From Verrucomicrobiota bacterium (GTDB lineage: Bacteria; Verrucomicrobiota; Verrucomicrobiia; Opitutales; Opitutaceae): a DNA stretch of 64,000 nucleotides. Shown one piece after another: positions 35,214 to 44,205 of the stretch; position 1 is the stretch's first letter; every line of letters starts with the position of its first letter. The stretch is taken from the NCBI GenBank assembly GCA_016222805.1, contig JACRQG010000011.1, forward strand, positions 248,001 through 312,000. Direction: 5' to 3'. The notes under the pieces were generated by a model that was not told the origin of the DNA, did no database searches, and saw nothing but the letters and a program-made list of their open reading frames with translations. The translations under genes and the position numbers were made by a program.

Positions 35214-36794
35214 ATGAATACCTCCCCGGCTGACAGCACTCCGGCGGCCGCTCCGGCCCCGGCACAGAAATTTGGGCGCACCTTCTGGATCCTGAACGGG
35301 ATCGAAATGTGGGAACGCCTCGCCTACTACAATCTGCGCGTGATGGCGCCGATCTACATCATGCAGGCGGACAACCCCGGGGGGCTGCATCTGACGGCGA
35401 TGAACAAGGGGACAATCTACGCCTGGTGGGCGGCGTTCCAGTCGCTGCTTCCGATTGTCACCGGCGGTTTCGCCGACCGGTTCGGCTACAAGCGCACGCT
35501 CGGTTTCTCCGTGTCGCTGATGACGCTGGGCTACCTGATGCTGGCGTTCATGCGCGACCTCGGGTTCATGAGCAACTACTGGTCGCTGTTCATCGCGATC
35601 ATGACCCTCGCGACCGGCACGGCCTTCTTCAAGCCGAGCATCCAGGGTTCGCTGGCGCATTCGATGCCACCCGGGAAGACCTCGGTCGGCTGGGGAATCT
35701 TTTACTGGATCGTCAACGTCGGGGCGTTCATCGGGCACTACCTGCCCTCGATTCTGCTCACGCTGAGCGCGCTGCTGCCCGGGCCGTTGAATGCCACGGC
35801 GAACTCCAAGGAAGCCTGGCGAAACCTCTTCCTCGCTTCGGCAGTGTTCTCCTCCTTCAACCTCCTGCTCCTGTTTACCTTCAAGGACGTGCCGTCGGGG
35901 GCCTCGAAAACCGAATCCGTCGGGGCCGTCCTGAAGCGCACGCTGACCAACATCCAGGAGCCGCGCCTGCTGGTGTGGATGGCGATCATGTCCTGCTTCT
36001 GGCTGATGATGTACCAACTCTGGGATCTGCAGCCGAATTTCATCGCGGACTGGGTGGACAGCCGGCCGATGGCGCAGGCCCTGGGCTGGGCGCCGGAACT
36101 GGTGAGACAGGCGTTGATCGAACAGACGGCGCGGGGACCGATGATCCCCCAGCAGGTGCTGCTGAGCGCGAACGCCTTCTTCATCATCCTCGGGGTGGTC
36201 GGGGTGGCCTGGCTGACGCGCAAGATGCGCACCCTTGAGGCGATGTTGATCGGCATGGTCCTGGCGGTCATGGGCGTGTTGGTGGCGGGCTGGACTCAGA
36301 GTGCCTGGATGCTGGTGGTGGGCATCCTCTTCTTCTCGCTGGGAGAAATGACGACGGGGCCGAAAAAGAACGAGTACCTGGCCATCATCGCCCCGCCCGG
36401 GAAGAAGGGCCTTTATCTCGGCTACGTGAACATCCCCACCGGAGTCGGCGTCTACTTCGGATCCGCGATCGCCGGCTATGTGTACGGGCGCTTTGGGGAG
36501 AAGGCGGTGCTGGCGTTGCGGTACATCGCGGAACACACGCCGTTCGGACAGGGCAAGGGATGGAACGGCGACGTCGGCACACTGGAATCTACCCTGGGGC
36601 TGAAACGCACCGCTGCGATGGCGAAGCTGCAGGAACTCACCGGGCAGGACTCGGTCGCCGCCACGCAGCTGCTCTGGGACACCTACCATCCCCACTATGT
36701 GTGGATTCCGTTTGCGGTCATCGGCGCGGTCGCGGCGGTGGCCCTCTGGATCTTCGGGCGGATGGCGAAGCGCTGGGCGGACATGAACGCCTGA
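35214..36794 (+). CDS. POT/PTR-family proton-coupled transporter
   Basis: A 526-residue MFS transporter of the proton-dependent oligopeptide type. NGIEMWERLAYYN is the TM1 ExxER-x-YY motif used for proton coupling, and FADRFGYKRTLGFSVSLMTLGY is the MFS loop motif. TGTAFFKPSIQGSLA and GWGIFYWIVNVGAFIG resemble the family's FKP and NxG signatures. About 12-14 helices are seen, with an extended soluble segment near 440-490. Substrates are usually di- and tripeptides. The gene is divergent from the aldolase/kinase operon and separate from it. Confidence 0.87.
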   Translation: MNTSPADSTPAAAPAPAQKFGRTFWILNGIEMWERLAYYNLRVMAPIYIMQADNPGGLHLTAMNKGTIYAWWAAFQSLLPIVTGGFADRFGYKRTLGFSVSLMTLGYLMLAFMRDLGFMSNYWSLFIAIMTLATGTAFFKPSIQGSLAHSMPPGKTSVGWGIFYWIVNVGAFIGHYLPSILLTLSALLPGPLNATANSKEAWRNLFLASAVFSSFNLLLLFTFKDVPSGASKTESVGAVLKRTLTNIQEPRLLVWMAIMSCFWLMMYQLWDLQPNFIADWVDSRPMAQALGWAPELVRQALIEQTARGPMIPQQVLLSANAFFIILGVVGVAWLTRKMRTLEAMLIGMVLAVMGVLVAGWTQSAWMLVVGILFFSLGEMTTGPKKNEYLAIIAPPGKKGLYLGYVNIPTGVGVYFGSAIAGYVYGRFGEKAVLALRYIAEHTPFGQGKGWNGDVGTLESTLGLKRTAAMAKLQELTGQDSVAATQLLWDTYHPHYVWIPFAVIGAVAAVALWIFGRMAKRWADMNA

Positions 36795-36803
36795 TTCACG
36801 GCT

Positions 36804-36826
36804 GGCGGGGCCAGACCGGCCCCGCC
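36804..36826. terminator. Hairpin between convergent genes, possible bidirectional terminator
   Basis: GGCGGGGCC and GGCCCCGCC form a 9-bp perfect stem around a five-base loop, exactly in the 33-bp space between two converging stop codons. The position argues for transcription termination in both directions. The absence of a T-run on either side makes this tentative. Confidence 0.45.
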
Positions 36827-36827
36827 G

Positions 36828-37994
36828 TCACCGCGCGCGAAACGTGCGGAGTTCGAGGGGGTCGCCGAGGGTGTAGACCTTGTCGGCGACGTACACGCAC
36901 GAGTGGACCCCTTGCTCGCCCTTGCCGACCAGCATCACGATGTCGCCGAGCTGATATGGCGGGGAGCAAAGAAAGTAATCGCGCAGAATGGTCTGCTGCA
37001 CAAACGACAGGTCGGTGAACCGGTCGTCCGGCTGTTCACGGAAGAAATTGAACGAGGTCCAGTGGCAGTCGCGCAGGACGCCGCTTCGTTCCTGGTCCAC
37101 CTTGGGGTAAGTGTAGAGGAGGCTGCGGGCGAACGGCGGGAGCAGGTGGATGACATCAATGCTGCCGCCCTGGGGCCGTTGCGCGAGCGACTCGAGGATG
37201 GACGCGATGTCTTTCGAACGGCGTCCCTGGCCCCAGAATCGCGCCAGGCCATCGACGTTGGCCCCATGGGGCACGAGCAGTTCCGCGAGGAGGGATGACT
37301 TGCGGGAGAGGGTCTTGATGTACGCGATCCGGTGGGAGGCATCGGGCATTCGCGGGAGGACCAAATCCTGATCCGAGAGCATGAGGTTGGGCCCGCGGGG
37401 GTAAAGCAGGCGGCGGGTGAGAGCGACGATGTCGGGTGGGATGATGCTGTCGTTGAACCACTCGTCGACGAGTTCACTGCGCGAGCGAAACGGACTGAAC
37501 TGCGGCGGGTTCTCCGGGAACTGGGCCAGGGCGGCGTAGATCCGGGCACGGGCCGATGGAGAAAGGCCGAGAACCGTCGCTGCGGGCGGGGACAGGATGA
37601 TGGTGCCGGCTTCCACGCTCCGATGCGCAGGCTCATTGAACACGGCGACTTCTGCGGGACTCAGTGCGGCCTCCTTCCAGAGCGCATCCAGCGTCGCTGG
37701 CGTGTAGCCCCGGAACGTCCACCGCAGCGGCTGCGCGGTGGTGAAGTAGGGAGGGATATAGTCCTCGGGAGGCTCCAGGACGATGCGGGTGGTCTGAAGC
37801 TGGCCCCAGGACCCGATCGTGCCGAGTCGGTAGCCGGGCCTGGTGGCCACGGAGACCGCCGGTGCAGTGGCGGCGGTTGGCATGCCCTGCCCGGGAAACT
37901 GGGGGCGGAGGACCCAGACAAGCACCAACCAGGGGAGCAAAAGCGCACTGCTCAGCGCCACCCAACCGGTTCGGGAGAGGTGAATCGCGTTCAT
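36828..37994 (-). CDS. Hypothetical membrane-anchored protein
   Basis: With the ATG at 37994 this is a 388-residue protein with one N-terminal transmembrane helix (GWVALSSALLLPWLVLVWVL, about residues 9-28) and a large extracytoplasmic part. The C-terminal stretch QLGDIVMLVGKGEQGVHSCVYVADKVYTLGDP has the GD-(x)n-H-x-YV layout seen in NlpC/P60-like folds, but no catalytic cysteine lies in the right place, so I do not assign peptidase function. It follows hemolysin III by 22 bp on the same strand and is probably co-transcribed with it. Confidence 0.75.
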   Translation of the reverse strand: MNAIHLSRTGWVALSSALLLPWLVLVWVLRPQFPGQGMPTAATAPAVSVATRPGYRLGTIGSWGQLQTTRIVLEPPEDYIPPYFTTAQPLRWTFRGYTPATLDALWKEAALSPAEVAVFNEPAHRSVEAGTIILSPPAATVLGLSPSARARIYAALAQFPENPPQFSPFRSRSELVDEWFNDSIIPPDIVALTRRLLYPRGPNLMLSDQDLVLPRMPDASHRIAYIKTLSRKSSLLAELLVPHGANVDGLARFWGQGRRSKDIASILESLAQRPQGGSIDVIHLLPPFARSLLYTYPKVDQERSGVLRDCHWTSFNFFREQPDDRFTDLSFVQQTILRDYFLCSPPYQLGDIVMLVGKGEQGVHSCVYVADKVYTLGDPLELRTFRAR

Positions 37995-38016
37995 CGAAGC
38001 GGCGAAGGGCCCGGAA

Positions 38017-38736
38017 TCAGGCGGCGGCTGGAACCACGTGCAGGAACACGGCGAACCAGTGGCAGGTGCTGCCGCCCAGAACAAAGAGGTGCCAAATCGC
38101 GTGCTGATAGGGGAGGCGCTGCCAGAGGTAGAAGACCGTCCCAAAGGTGTAGCAGAGCCCGCCGGCCAGCAGCAGCCAGAGGCCGGGGGGCGCGAGGTGG
38201 GCGAGCAACGGGCGGGCTGCGATCAGCACCATCCAGCCCAGGCTGAGGTAAAGAAGCGTGGAAAGAATCCGAAAGCGCCCCGCAAAGCGGAACTTCAGCA
38301 CGACGCCGACCAAGGTGAAACCCCATACCACGCCAAACAGGCTCCACCCCCAGGGACCTCGCAACGTGACCAGCAGGAAGGGTGTATAAGTGCCGGCGAT
38401 GAGCAGAAAGATCGCGGCGTGATCAAAGCGCTGCAGGAACCGGCGCACCCTCTCCCCGCGGGAGCTGTGATAGGCGGTGGATGCAGTGTACAGCAGAACC
38501 AGGGTAGCCCCGAAAACCGCGGTGCTGACGATGTGCCAGGCATCGCCGTGGCGCGCTGAGTGGACGACCAGCAATACCAGCCCGGCGATTGAAAGCGCGG
38601 CGCCGCAACCGTGCGTCAGGCGGTTGGCGAGTTCTTCGTGCGGGGAATACTCGTTAGACACGATTGGAAGCGGGACAGAAAAACGGCCGGTCGGGAATAG
38701 GAAACTGGAAACGAAGTGCCGGACGCGCGAGGTCAT
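38017..38736 (-). CDS. Hemolysin III family (YqfA/PAQR-like) membrane protein
   Basis: A seven-helix membrane protein of the HlyIII/PAQR superfamily. The diagnostic residues are NRLTHGCGA, TAYHSS, RFDHAAIFLLIAGTYTPF and the C-terminal HAIWHLFVLGGSTCHW; the histidines form a metal (zinc) site in characterised relatives. The ATG at 38736 gives 239 residues. A GTG at 38661 would give 214, closer to the usual family length, so the start is uncertain. Despite the name, family members are more likely membrane hydrolases or homeostasis factors than toxins. Confidence 0.88.
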   Translation of the reverse strand: MTSRVRHFVSSFLFPTGRFSVPLPIVSNEYSPHEELANRLTHGCGAALSIAGLVLLVVHSARHGDAWHIVSTAVFGATLVLLYTASTAYHSSRGERVRRFLQRFDHAAIFLLIAGTYTPFLLVTLRGPWGWSLFGVVWGFTLVGVVLKFRFAGRFRILSTLLYLSLGWMVLIAARPLLAHLAPPGLWLLLAGGLCYTFGTVFYLWQRLPYQHAIWHLFVLGGSTCHWFAVFLHVVPAAA

Positions 38737-38869
38737 GCTGTCCGACGCGGCCGTGATCTGGGAGCACAGCGAATCAGGAGCTGACGCATTTGTCAGTGGC
38801 TGGCGGTGACCTTTCCCACGGTGGAACGTCTCTCTTAAAGACAATCACACCGTCCGATTGGTCCTCCTC

Positions 38870-39124
38870 ATGCCCCACAAGCCCAAACCAAGTGGAGATC
38901 TCGCAAGGGAGGGTGACCTGGGTTTGGTCCTGCGACTGACCGGGAGAGCGTTGGCGGCGGGTGTGGGGGGCGCGCTGGTCATGTTGGGAATTATCCGCGT
39001 GCTGCGCCTGGAGATGTTTGAGGAGCGGCCCGACCTCCTGCTGGAGCAGTGCGCGAAGACGGGAATGGCGGTGGCGGCGCTCGTACTCTTGGCGTCGCTG
39101 GCGCGCGTGAAGAAGGTAAGGTAA
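38870..39124 (+). CDS. Small two-helix membrane protein, hypothetical
   Basis: From the ATG at 38870 a protein of 84 residues is predicted with two hydrophobic stretches (LAAGVGGALVMLGIIRVL and MAVAALVLLASLA) and charged ends. An in-frame TTG at 38858 could extend it by four residues. It is divergent from hemolysin III. It could be genuine, since the two helices are well formed, but I recognise no family and the evidence is compositional only. Confidence 0.45.
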   Translation: MPHKPKPSGDLAREGDLGLVLRLTGRALAAGVGGALVMLGIIRVLRLEMFEERPDLLLEQCAKTGMAVAALVLLASLARVKKVR

Positions 39125-39437
39125 TTGCTCGCGGAGCGGGCGACCGCGGGACGGTCCATTGGGACTCCGGTTTCCGGGCGGCGGGGCAAGGCCCCGGCCA
39201 GAGCCGGTTGGCGGTTGGTGGCACCAGGCGGAAACCGCGGGATGAACAGCGCTGGGTTGGCAGGAGTTGCGCACGTCGGCGGAGAATTGCGCAGATTCTG
39301 CGCGATCTGCAGCCGGCCAGGCGTGAGACGGGGGAAGACCCGCCGTTCCGTGAAACCGGTCCGAATGTGCTGCGTCAAGCAGCGGCGACGGTCGAAATCC
39401 GATCGTCGAGAATCCCCCCCCAGAACCTCAGCACACG
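39125..39437. other. Gene-free stretch upstream of the EF-hand gene
   Basis: About 310 bp in which I see no convincing coding frame, RNA gene or long inverted repeat. The last 30 bases before 39438 include a run of eight C. It probably holds the promoter of the EF-hand gene. Confidence 0.5.
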
Positions 39438-39752
39438 ATGCACTCCACGCGTTTCACGATTGCGGCCGTTGCCTTGGCGGTCGCCCTGCCCGGCATCTGC
39501 CTCGCGGCAAAAGCCGACCGGAAGAACAAGAAGAACGATACCCCGGCCGCATTCGCCACGGTCGACAAGAACTCCGACGGCTCGGTCTCGAAGGAGGAAT
39601 TCATGGCGGCGATGAAGGAGAAGCTCGGTGAAAGCGCGGCGGACTCGCGCTTCACGACGCTGGACAAGAACAGCGACGGCAAGTTGACCAAGGAAGAGTA
39701 CGACGCCGGGGCGGGCGAGGCGAAGAAGCGCCGCCGGAAGAACTCGAACTGA
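39438..39752 (+). CDS. Secreted EF-hand calcium-binding protein
   Basis: A 104-residue exported protein with signal peptide MHSTRFTIAAVALAVALPGICLA split from a compact EF-hand pair. The loops are DKNSDGSVSKEE (about residues 43-54) and DKNSDGKLTKEE (about 75-86), each with acidic residues at positions 1, 3, 5 and 12 as required for Ca2+ binding. A Lys/Arg-rich tail ends the chain. Small exported EF-hand proteins are frequent in Verrucomicrobiota and Planctomycetes, with undefined roles in Ca2+ sensing or protein interaction. The gene is monocistronic. Confidence 0.9.
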   Translation: MHSTRFTIAAVALAVALPGICLAAKADRKNKKNDTPAAFATVDKNSDGSVSKEEFMAAMKEKLGESAADSRFTTLDKNSDGKLTKEEYDAGAGEAKKRRRKNSN

Positions 39753-39831
39753 GGCAGCGGTGCCGCTGGCGGGGCGGCTTGGTTTCCGCCCTGCAGCGGC
39801 CTGGGTGGCGCCCGAGTGCGGGGAGGTGCGC

Positions 39832-40137
39832 TCAGGATTCGACGACCGTCGTCAGCGAGTCGATGACGTCCCGGGGCATGGCGCTCGGGCAGGTCGGGGG
39901 CCGGCCGTTTTCGCCCCAGCCCACGGCCAGCAGCTCCTGTTCACGTCGGAGCCAGGCCGCCAAATCGTGGGCCGGCTCCTCGGCCGCCTGCATCATCCCC
40001 ATCGCCGGTATGAGCGGGGTGGAGGCCGGGGTGCCTTTCCCGGCGAGGGACAACTGGAAGTGGGCGTAATGGATGCAGGGCATGAGGAACTGGCGGCTCA
40101 CGACGAGGCGTGAGGATTCTGGATCAAATATCGGCAC
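39832..40137 (-). CDS. Hypothetical small protein
   Basis: A 101-residue frame beginning at a GTG at 40137; an ATG at 40083 would give 83 residues. Most codons end in G or C and the residue mix is balanced (IHYAHFQLSLAGKG, AWLRREQELLAVGWGENGR), unlike the Arg/Ala/Pro-rich spurious frames common here. It has no signal peptide or membrane helix and no family I recognise. It fills most of the 437-bp gap between the EF-hand gene and GH27, and may be the last gene of the minus-strand glycan cluster. Confidence 0.5.
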   Translation of the reverse strand: MPIFDPESSRLVVSRQFLMPCIHYAHFQLSLAGKGTPASTPLIPAMGMMQAAEEPAHDLAAWLRREQELLAVGWGENGRPPTCPSAMPRDVIDSLTTVVES

Positions 40138-40189
40138 GTTGGTGCGGTTTCACAAGGTGTCGTTCGTGAACTTCCGGTGACAAGCGTGG

Positions 40190-42172
40190 TCAGGGAGCGC
40201 GCGTTTCGCCCACGCGCACCAGCACCACCCCGCGCCGTTTCACCTCGGCGCGAAACTCCCCCTGGAACCGGCCGAGGTTGGTGTGCCGCCACACGTCGCG
40301 GACCGGTTGTGCCCCGGACAGGCCGAGCTTCCCCCAGGAGGCAACGACCGGCGCGGCTTCGTAGCCGGCGTTGCAGAGCCCGACCGCCTTGGAGCCGTCG
40401 GCGAGGTCCTTGACCAGCAGGAAGGTGTCGTCGTCAAGACGCTCCACGCGGGCGCATTGGCCGAGCGGGTCCTGGTTCACCCCGATGACCTCGGGATTGC
40501 AGAGCACGTTCAGCGTGAACTCGTCCAGACGGGTGAGATCCCCGCTGTAGAACAGGGGCGACGCCATCAGCGCCCACAGGGACATGAACGAGTACTGTTC
40601 GGTCGGCGACAGATCGCAGGGCTCGGGCAGGCCGCCGCCGCGCGCGTTGCCGATATAGCCGATCTGGAGGTAGTCGGGGTCGTTCCACGCGCCGGGCTTC
40701 TGCCAGGCGCGGTGTTCGCAATTCTTGAGTGCGACTTCGAAGATGCGATCGAGTTCGTAGCCGAGGTCGCCGGCGGTGCGCCAGGAATGACCGCCGATTT
40801 CCGCGCCCCATTTCCAGACGTCGCCCATGCCATACTGGCAGAGGTTGAAGACGATGTCGCGCGGCTGGCGCCGCAGCAGGTCGCCCATCAGGCGGTACGG
40901 GCGCTGCATTTCGTCCAGCGTCCGCTCCTTGCTGACCACGGTGCTGTAGCTGCACCAGTCGTACTTGAGGAAATCGTAACCCCATTCGGCGAACAGGCGT
41001 GCGTCCTGTTCCTCGTGCTGCCAGGCCCCGGCGTAACCGGCGCAGGTCTTCGGCCCCGGCGATGTGTAGAGACCGGCTTTCAGGCCCTTGGCGTGGATGT
41101 AGTCCGCCAGCCCCTTCATGTCGGGGAAGTGCGCATTGGGGAGCAGGCGACCCTGGGCATCGCGGAACGGTCCGACGCGGGCCGGGTCCGGCTTCCGCTT
41201 GGCATCGGCCTCGGCGTTCATCCAGCAGTCGTCGATGTTTACGTAGTCGTAGCCGACGTCGGCCATGCCGGAACGGATCAGGATGTCGGCCGCCTCCCGC
41301 ATCATCGCGTCGGTGATCCGGTGGTAGTGGGCGTACCAGTGGTTCCAGCCCATTTGCGGCGTGAGGGAAAGGGTGTCGCCGCTCACCAATGTGAAGGTCC
41401 GGCTCGCGCCGCCGCGGGGATTCCGGGCCGCCAGTTGGATGTGATACTTCCCCGCCGGTGGAGTCGTGCCAGTGATGATACCGGTGTCAGGGTCGAGCCG
41501 CAGCGAGGAAGGCAGGTTCAACGCGCTGAAGGTCATGGGTCGCGTGCCCTGGGCGGGGATGCGGTACAGGAAGGGGTTGCCGGGGCGGGCGCCATAGACG
41601 GCGGGAAAGTTGAGCCGGGGGGCCGGGCCGGGTTCGGGCGTCAGGACGTACGGGTCCTCCTTGGGGGCGACAAACGGCTTGGGCCGCGCTCCCGTCACCG
41701 CGAACTGGGCGTCGGCCCAGTTGCCGTGGTCGTTGCGGACGCCATCGCCTCCGTCGTTGACGAGCAGGATCAGGGTGGTGGCACCGCGCAGATCGACACT
41801 GACCGGCTTGCCGGGCTGGCCGTGTTTCATCACGCCGGAGTTGAAGACGCGTTTGCCATCGACGAGGACCTGGAAGACCACGGATCCGCCGGCCCCGGCC
41901 GCGTCGTCGACGCCGACGGTGGCGGTGAAGCGTTCCGAGCCACGCGCCAGCAACACCCGGTACGTCGAGGTGGCGTGGGTGCCGACGCCGTGGGCGAAGA
42001 CCGTGCCGGCGATGGTCAGCGGCTTTTCCCGCATGGAGCGGTTGACCTGCGGCCGGCCCCAGCCCTGGCGCATGGTCGAAAGATCGAGCGAATCGAGCCA
42101 GACAGTTTCAGCGGCGAAGAGCGGGGCGGCCCAGCAGGCGAGGCAGAGGGCCAGGGAGCGGCGAATTGTCAT
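40190..42172 (-). CDS. GH27 alpha-galactosidase with N-terminal NPCBM domain
   Basis: A 660-residue exported glycosidase that removes alpha-linked galactose (or alpha-N-acetylgalactosamine). Signal peptide 1-20; an NPCBM carbohydrate-binding domain about 21-165 (TIAGTVFAHGVGTHATSTYRV); an Ig-like putative domain about 185-265 (LPSSLRLDPDTGIITG); and the GH27 barrel from about 270. The nucleophile is Asp405 in FLKYDWCSY, and the acid/base is probably Asp469 in WRTAGDLG. GWNHWYAHYHRITD and YVNIDDCW are standard GH27 blocks. It is the distal member of a minus-strand glycan cluster starting near 46.4 kb. Confidence 0.93.
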   Translation of the reverse strand: MTIRRSLALCLACWAAPLFAAETVWLDSLDLSTMRQGWGRPQVNRSMREKPLTIAGTVFAHGVGTHATSTYRVLLARGSERFTATVGVDDAAGAGGSVVFQVLVDGKRVFNSGVMKHGQPGKPVSVDLRGATTLILLVNDGGDGVRNDHGNWADAQFAVTGARPKPFVAPKEDPYVLTPEPGPAPRLNFPAVYGARPGNPFLYRIPAQGTRPMTFSALNLPSSLRLDPDTGIITGTTPPAGKYHIQLAARNPRGGASRTFTLVSGDTLSLTPQMGWNHWYAHYHRITDAMMREAADILIRSGMADVGYDYVNIDDCWMNAEADAKRKPDPARVGPFRDAQGRLLPNAHFPDMKGLADYIHAKGLKAGLYTSPGPKTCAGYAGAWQHEEQDARLFAEWGYDFLKYDWCSYSTVVSKERTLDEMQRPYRLMGDLLRRQPRDIVFNLCQYGMGDVWKWGAEIGGHSWRTAGDLGYELDRIFEVALKNCEHRAWQKPGAWNDPDYLQIGYIGNARGGGLPEPCDLSPTEQYSFMSLWALMASPLFYSGDLTRLDEFTLNVLCNPEVIGVNQDPLGQCARVERLDDDTFLLVKDLADGSKAVGLCNAGYEAAPVVASWGKLGLSGAQPVRDVWRHTNLGRFQGEFRAEVKRRGVVLVRVGETRAP

Positions 42173-42202
42173 GATGCGGAGGAGGGGGACGGCGGGGACG
42201 AA

Positions 42203-44200
42203 TCACGGCGTGACAACCACGATCTCGTGGAGGGGGACGGTCGGCACCGTGAGCTCGATGCGACCGTTCCGGTAGGTGTGCGGCAGCGGTCGGCCGGAAG
42301 GCGCGAGAGTGACGGCGGCCGGTTTCTGCGGGTGGCGGATGCGCACGGCCAGGGGGCCGGTGGGGGCGATGTCCTGGATGATCGCCTCGGTCGCGTGCGG
42401 CCCGGTGGTATTGACAAGGTGGACGAGGAGCTTGCCGTGGTTCCGGGCAACCGTGACGTCGACGCCGGTGCCGTCGACCTCGACCAGCGGTTGCGGGAAG
42501 AGCTCGCGCGCGAGTGCGTGGAGGAACGCGCGCAGTCCGGCGGAGCGCTCCCGGAGAAAAGTCTGGCCGGCGGTGAAATAGACCGCCGCGATCCGGCCGC
42601 GGCCGAGAGAGGCGATCGAGGCGGCGGGCTGGGGCGGCGCGTCGGGCGCCTTGGGGTTGCGCAACGCGCCAAACGGGCGGGCCTCCGGGCTGAGCGTGAC
42701 GGCCTGCGCGCGGGTGGTGAGCAGGTTCTCGCCGCCAGAATGGGCGAGTTGCAGCGGTACGTTGCCCTTGGCCTCGCTCCCCAGGGTGACACCCAGTTCG
42801 CGTTCGAACAACCGCGCGGAAGCCTGGCCGACCAGCAGGAGGTTGCCGCCGGCGCGCGTGTAGGCGGCGAGCTGATCGCGGAACTTGGGATCAAGGTAGT
42901 CGCACTCGGGGATGACGATGAGGGGATACTCGCTCATCCGGCCGGCGAGTTGGTGCTCGCCCAGGACATCGGCGGAGTGCTGGCTCTCGAGCAGGGCCTG
43001 GAGCACGCCATTGACGCGGGCGAGGTTGCGGCCGAAGAGACTGTTGACGCGGCGGTAAGTGTCCTCGACCGAGAAGAGCACCGCGACTTGCGGCACCGTG
43101 GTGCCGCGATGGGCGAGTGCCTGGCGGGCGCGGCAGAATTGCGCGACCTCGGCCATCACCGGCATCTGCTCGTCGTAGATCGAGCCGTCGCGCTTCTGCT
43201 TGTGGTAGGCTTGAAAGCCGCCCCCGAGGGCGAGCACGACGGCGGCCTCCCGTTGCAGCTGCACGGCGGTCTTTTGCGTGGCCTGACCCGGTTTTTCGCC
43301 GGCCTTGCGGGAGAAACTCCACGCCATCAGATCCCAGGGCTTGCCCTGGTGCGCGAGGAAGCGGGCGGAGAGGCGCGCCGAATTCACACTGTCGTCGGGG
43401 GCGTAGTCGCCGGAGAGAAACGCCACCGGGGCGCTGACCGGTTCCGGCATGTGATCGGTGAACGCCCAGTTGCTGCAGATCTGAAACTGCGGGTGCGTGC
43501 GGTTGACGGCCGCGAGGTAGGAGCGGAGGTAGCGCCGAAAGGCCTCGCGATGGAACTGCAGGAACTCGAACCAGTGCGGTTCGCCTGCCTTGCGCGGGAT
43601 GGCGGTGATGCCCGTGGTGCGGGTGAACTCCGCCAGGGCCGCCGCGCTGTAGTCGGGCACGGAGGCCCAGCACTCGCCATCGACCCAGGCGCCATCGACA
43701 CCGTAGTCGCCGGCGAGCTCGCTCAGTTGCGGGATCAGCAGGTTCTCGGCGTAGGGCCCCCAGAACGATGTCGCTTTCGGGTTGGGGGTGCCGTCGGCGT
43801 TGATCGCGGCCCAGCCGGGGTTCTTGACCGCGTGGCCGTCCCACACGCCGGAATAGTGCATGAAAAGGCCGACACCACGGCGGGCCGTGACCTCGCGCCA
43901 GACCCGGAGCGGGTCGCCGACAAATCCGGGCACCGGGTTGCCGACCTTGGTCGGATAGCTGGTGTAGCCAGGGTGGCCCTTGCAGTCGATCTGGAGATAG
44001 TCGGGTCGGACGAGGTCGATGATGCGCTCGACCATCGCGGCCGTGGTGTTCTTGCCGACTTCGTGGCAGTCGGGTCCCGCGTGGAAATCGAAGTGGATGC
44101 CGAGAAAACTCTCGGCCCGGGTGAGGCGGGGCGGCGTCGGAGGGGGTTGCGCCGCGAAGGCGGAAACGACGGCAGCAAAGAAGAGGAGGCTGAGGCGCAT
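42203..44200 (-). CDS. Putative TIM-barrel glycoside hydrolase with GATase-like domain
   Basis: A 665-residue exported protein (signal MRLSLLFFAAVVSAFAA, start at 44200). The N-terminal barrel contains FLGIHFDFHAGPDC and DYLQIDCKGHPGYTSYP, reminiscent of GH29 alpha-L-fucosidases and of GH42-like barrels, and DGAWVDGECWA may carry catalytic acids. About residues 420-560 form a beta-galactosidase trimerisation-like (GATase) fold: PLIVIPECDYLDPKFRDQL and AGGNLLLVGQASARLFE. A C-terminal beta domain ends the protein. I cannot place it firmly in one GH family. It is 30 bp from GH27 and 5 bp from the beta-helix gene, clearly co-transcribed. Confidence 0.78.
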   Translation of the reverse strand: MRLSLLFFAAVVSAFAAQPPPTPPRLTRAESFLGIHFDFHAGPDCHEVGKNTTAAMVERIIDLVRPDYLQIDCKGHPGYTSYPTKVGNPVPGFVGDPLRVWREVTARRGVGLFMHYSGVWDGHAVKNPGWAAINADGTPNPKATSFWGPYAENLLIPQLSELAGDYGVDGAWVDGECWASVPDYSAAALAEFTRTTGITAIPRKAGEPHWFEFLQFHREAFRRYLRSYLAAVNRTHPQFQICSNWAFTDHMPEPVSAPVAFLSGDYAPDDSVNSARLSARFLAHQGKPWDLMAWSFSRKAGEKPGQATQKTAVQLQREAAVVLALGGGFQAYHKQKRDGSIYDEQMPVMAEVAQFCRARQALAHRGTTVPQVAVLFSVEDTYRRVNSLFGRNLARVNGVLQALLESQHSADVLGEHQLAGRMSEYPLIVIPECDYLDPKFRDQLAAYTRAGGNLLLVGQASARLFERELGVTLGSEAKGNVPLQLAHSGGENLLTTRAQAVTLSPEARPFGALRNPKAPDAPPQPAASIASLGRGRIAAVYFTAGQTFLRERSAGLRAFLHALARELFPQPLVEVDGTGVDVTVARNHGKLLVHLVNTTGPHATEAIIQDIAPTGPLAVRIRHPQKPAAVTLAPSGRPLPHTYRNGRIELTVPTVPLHEIVVVTP

Positions 44201-44205
44201 GGCGG

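Noticed and set aside
38017-38736. Hemolysin III as a virulence toxin
   Set aside because: The family name is historical; members are widespread seven-helix membrane proteins and nothing in the context suggests a toxin.
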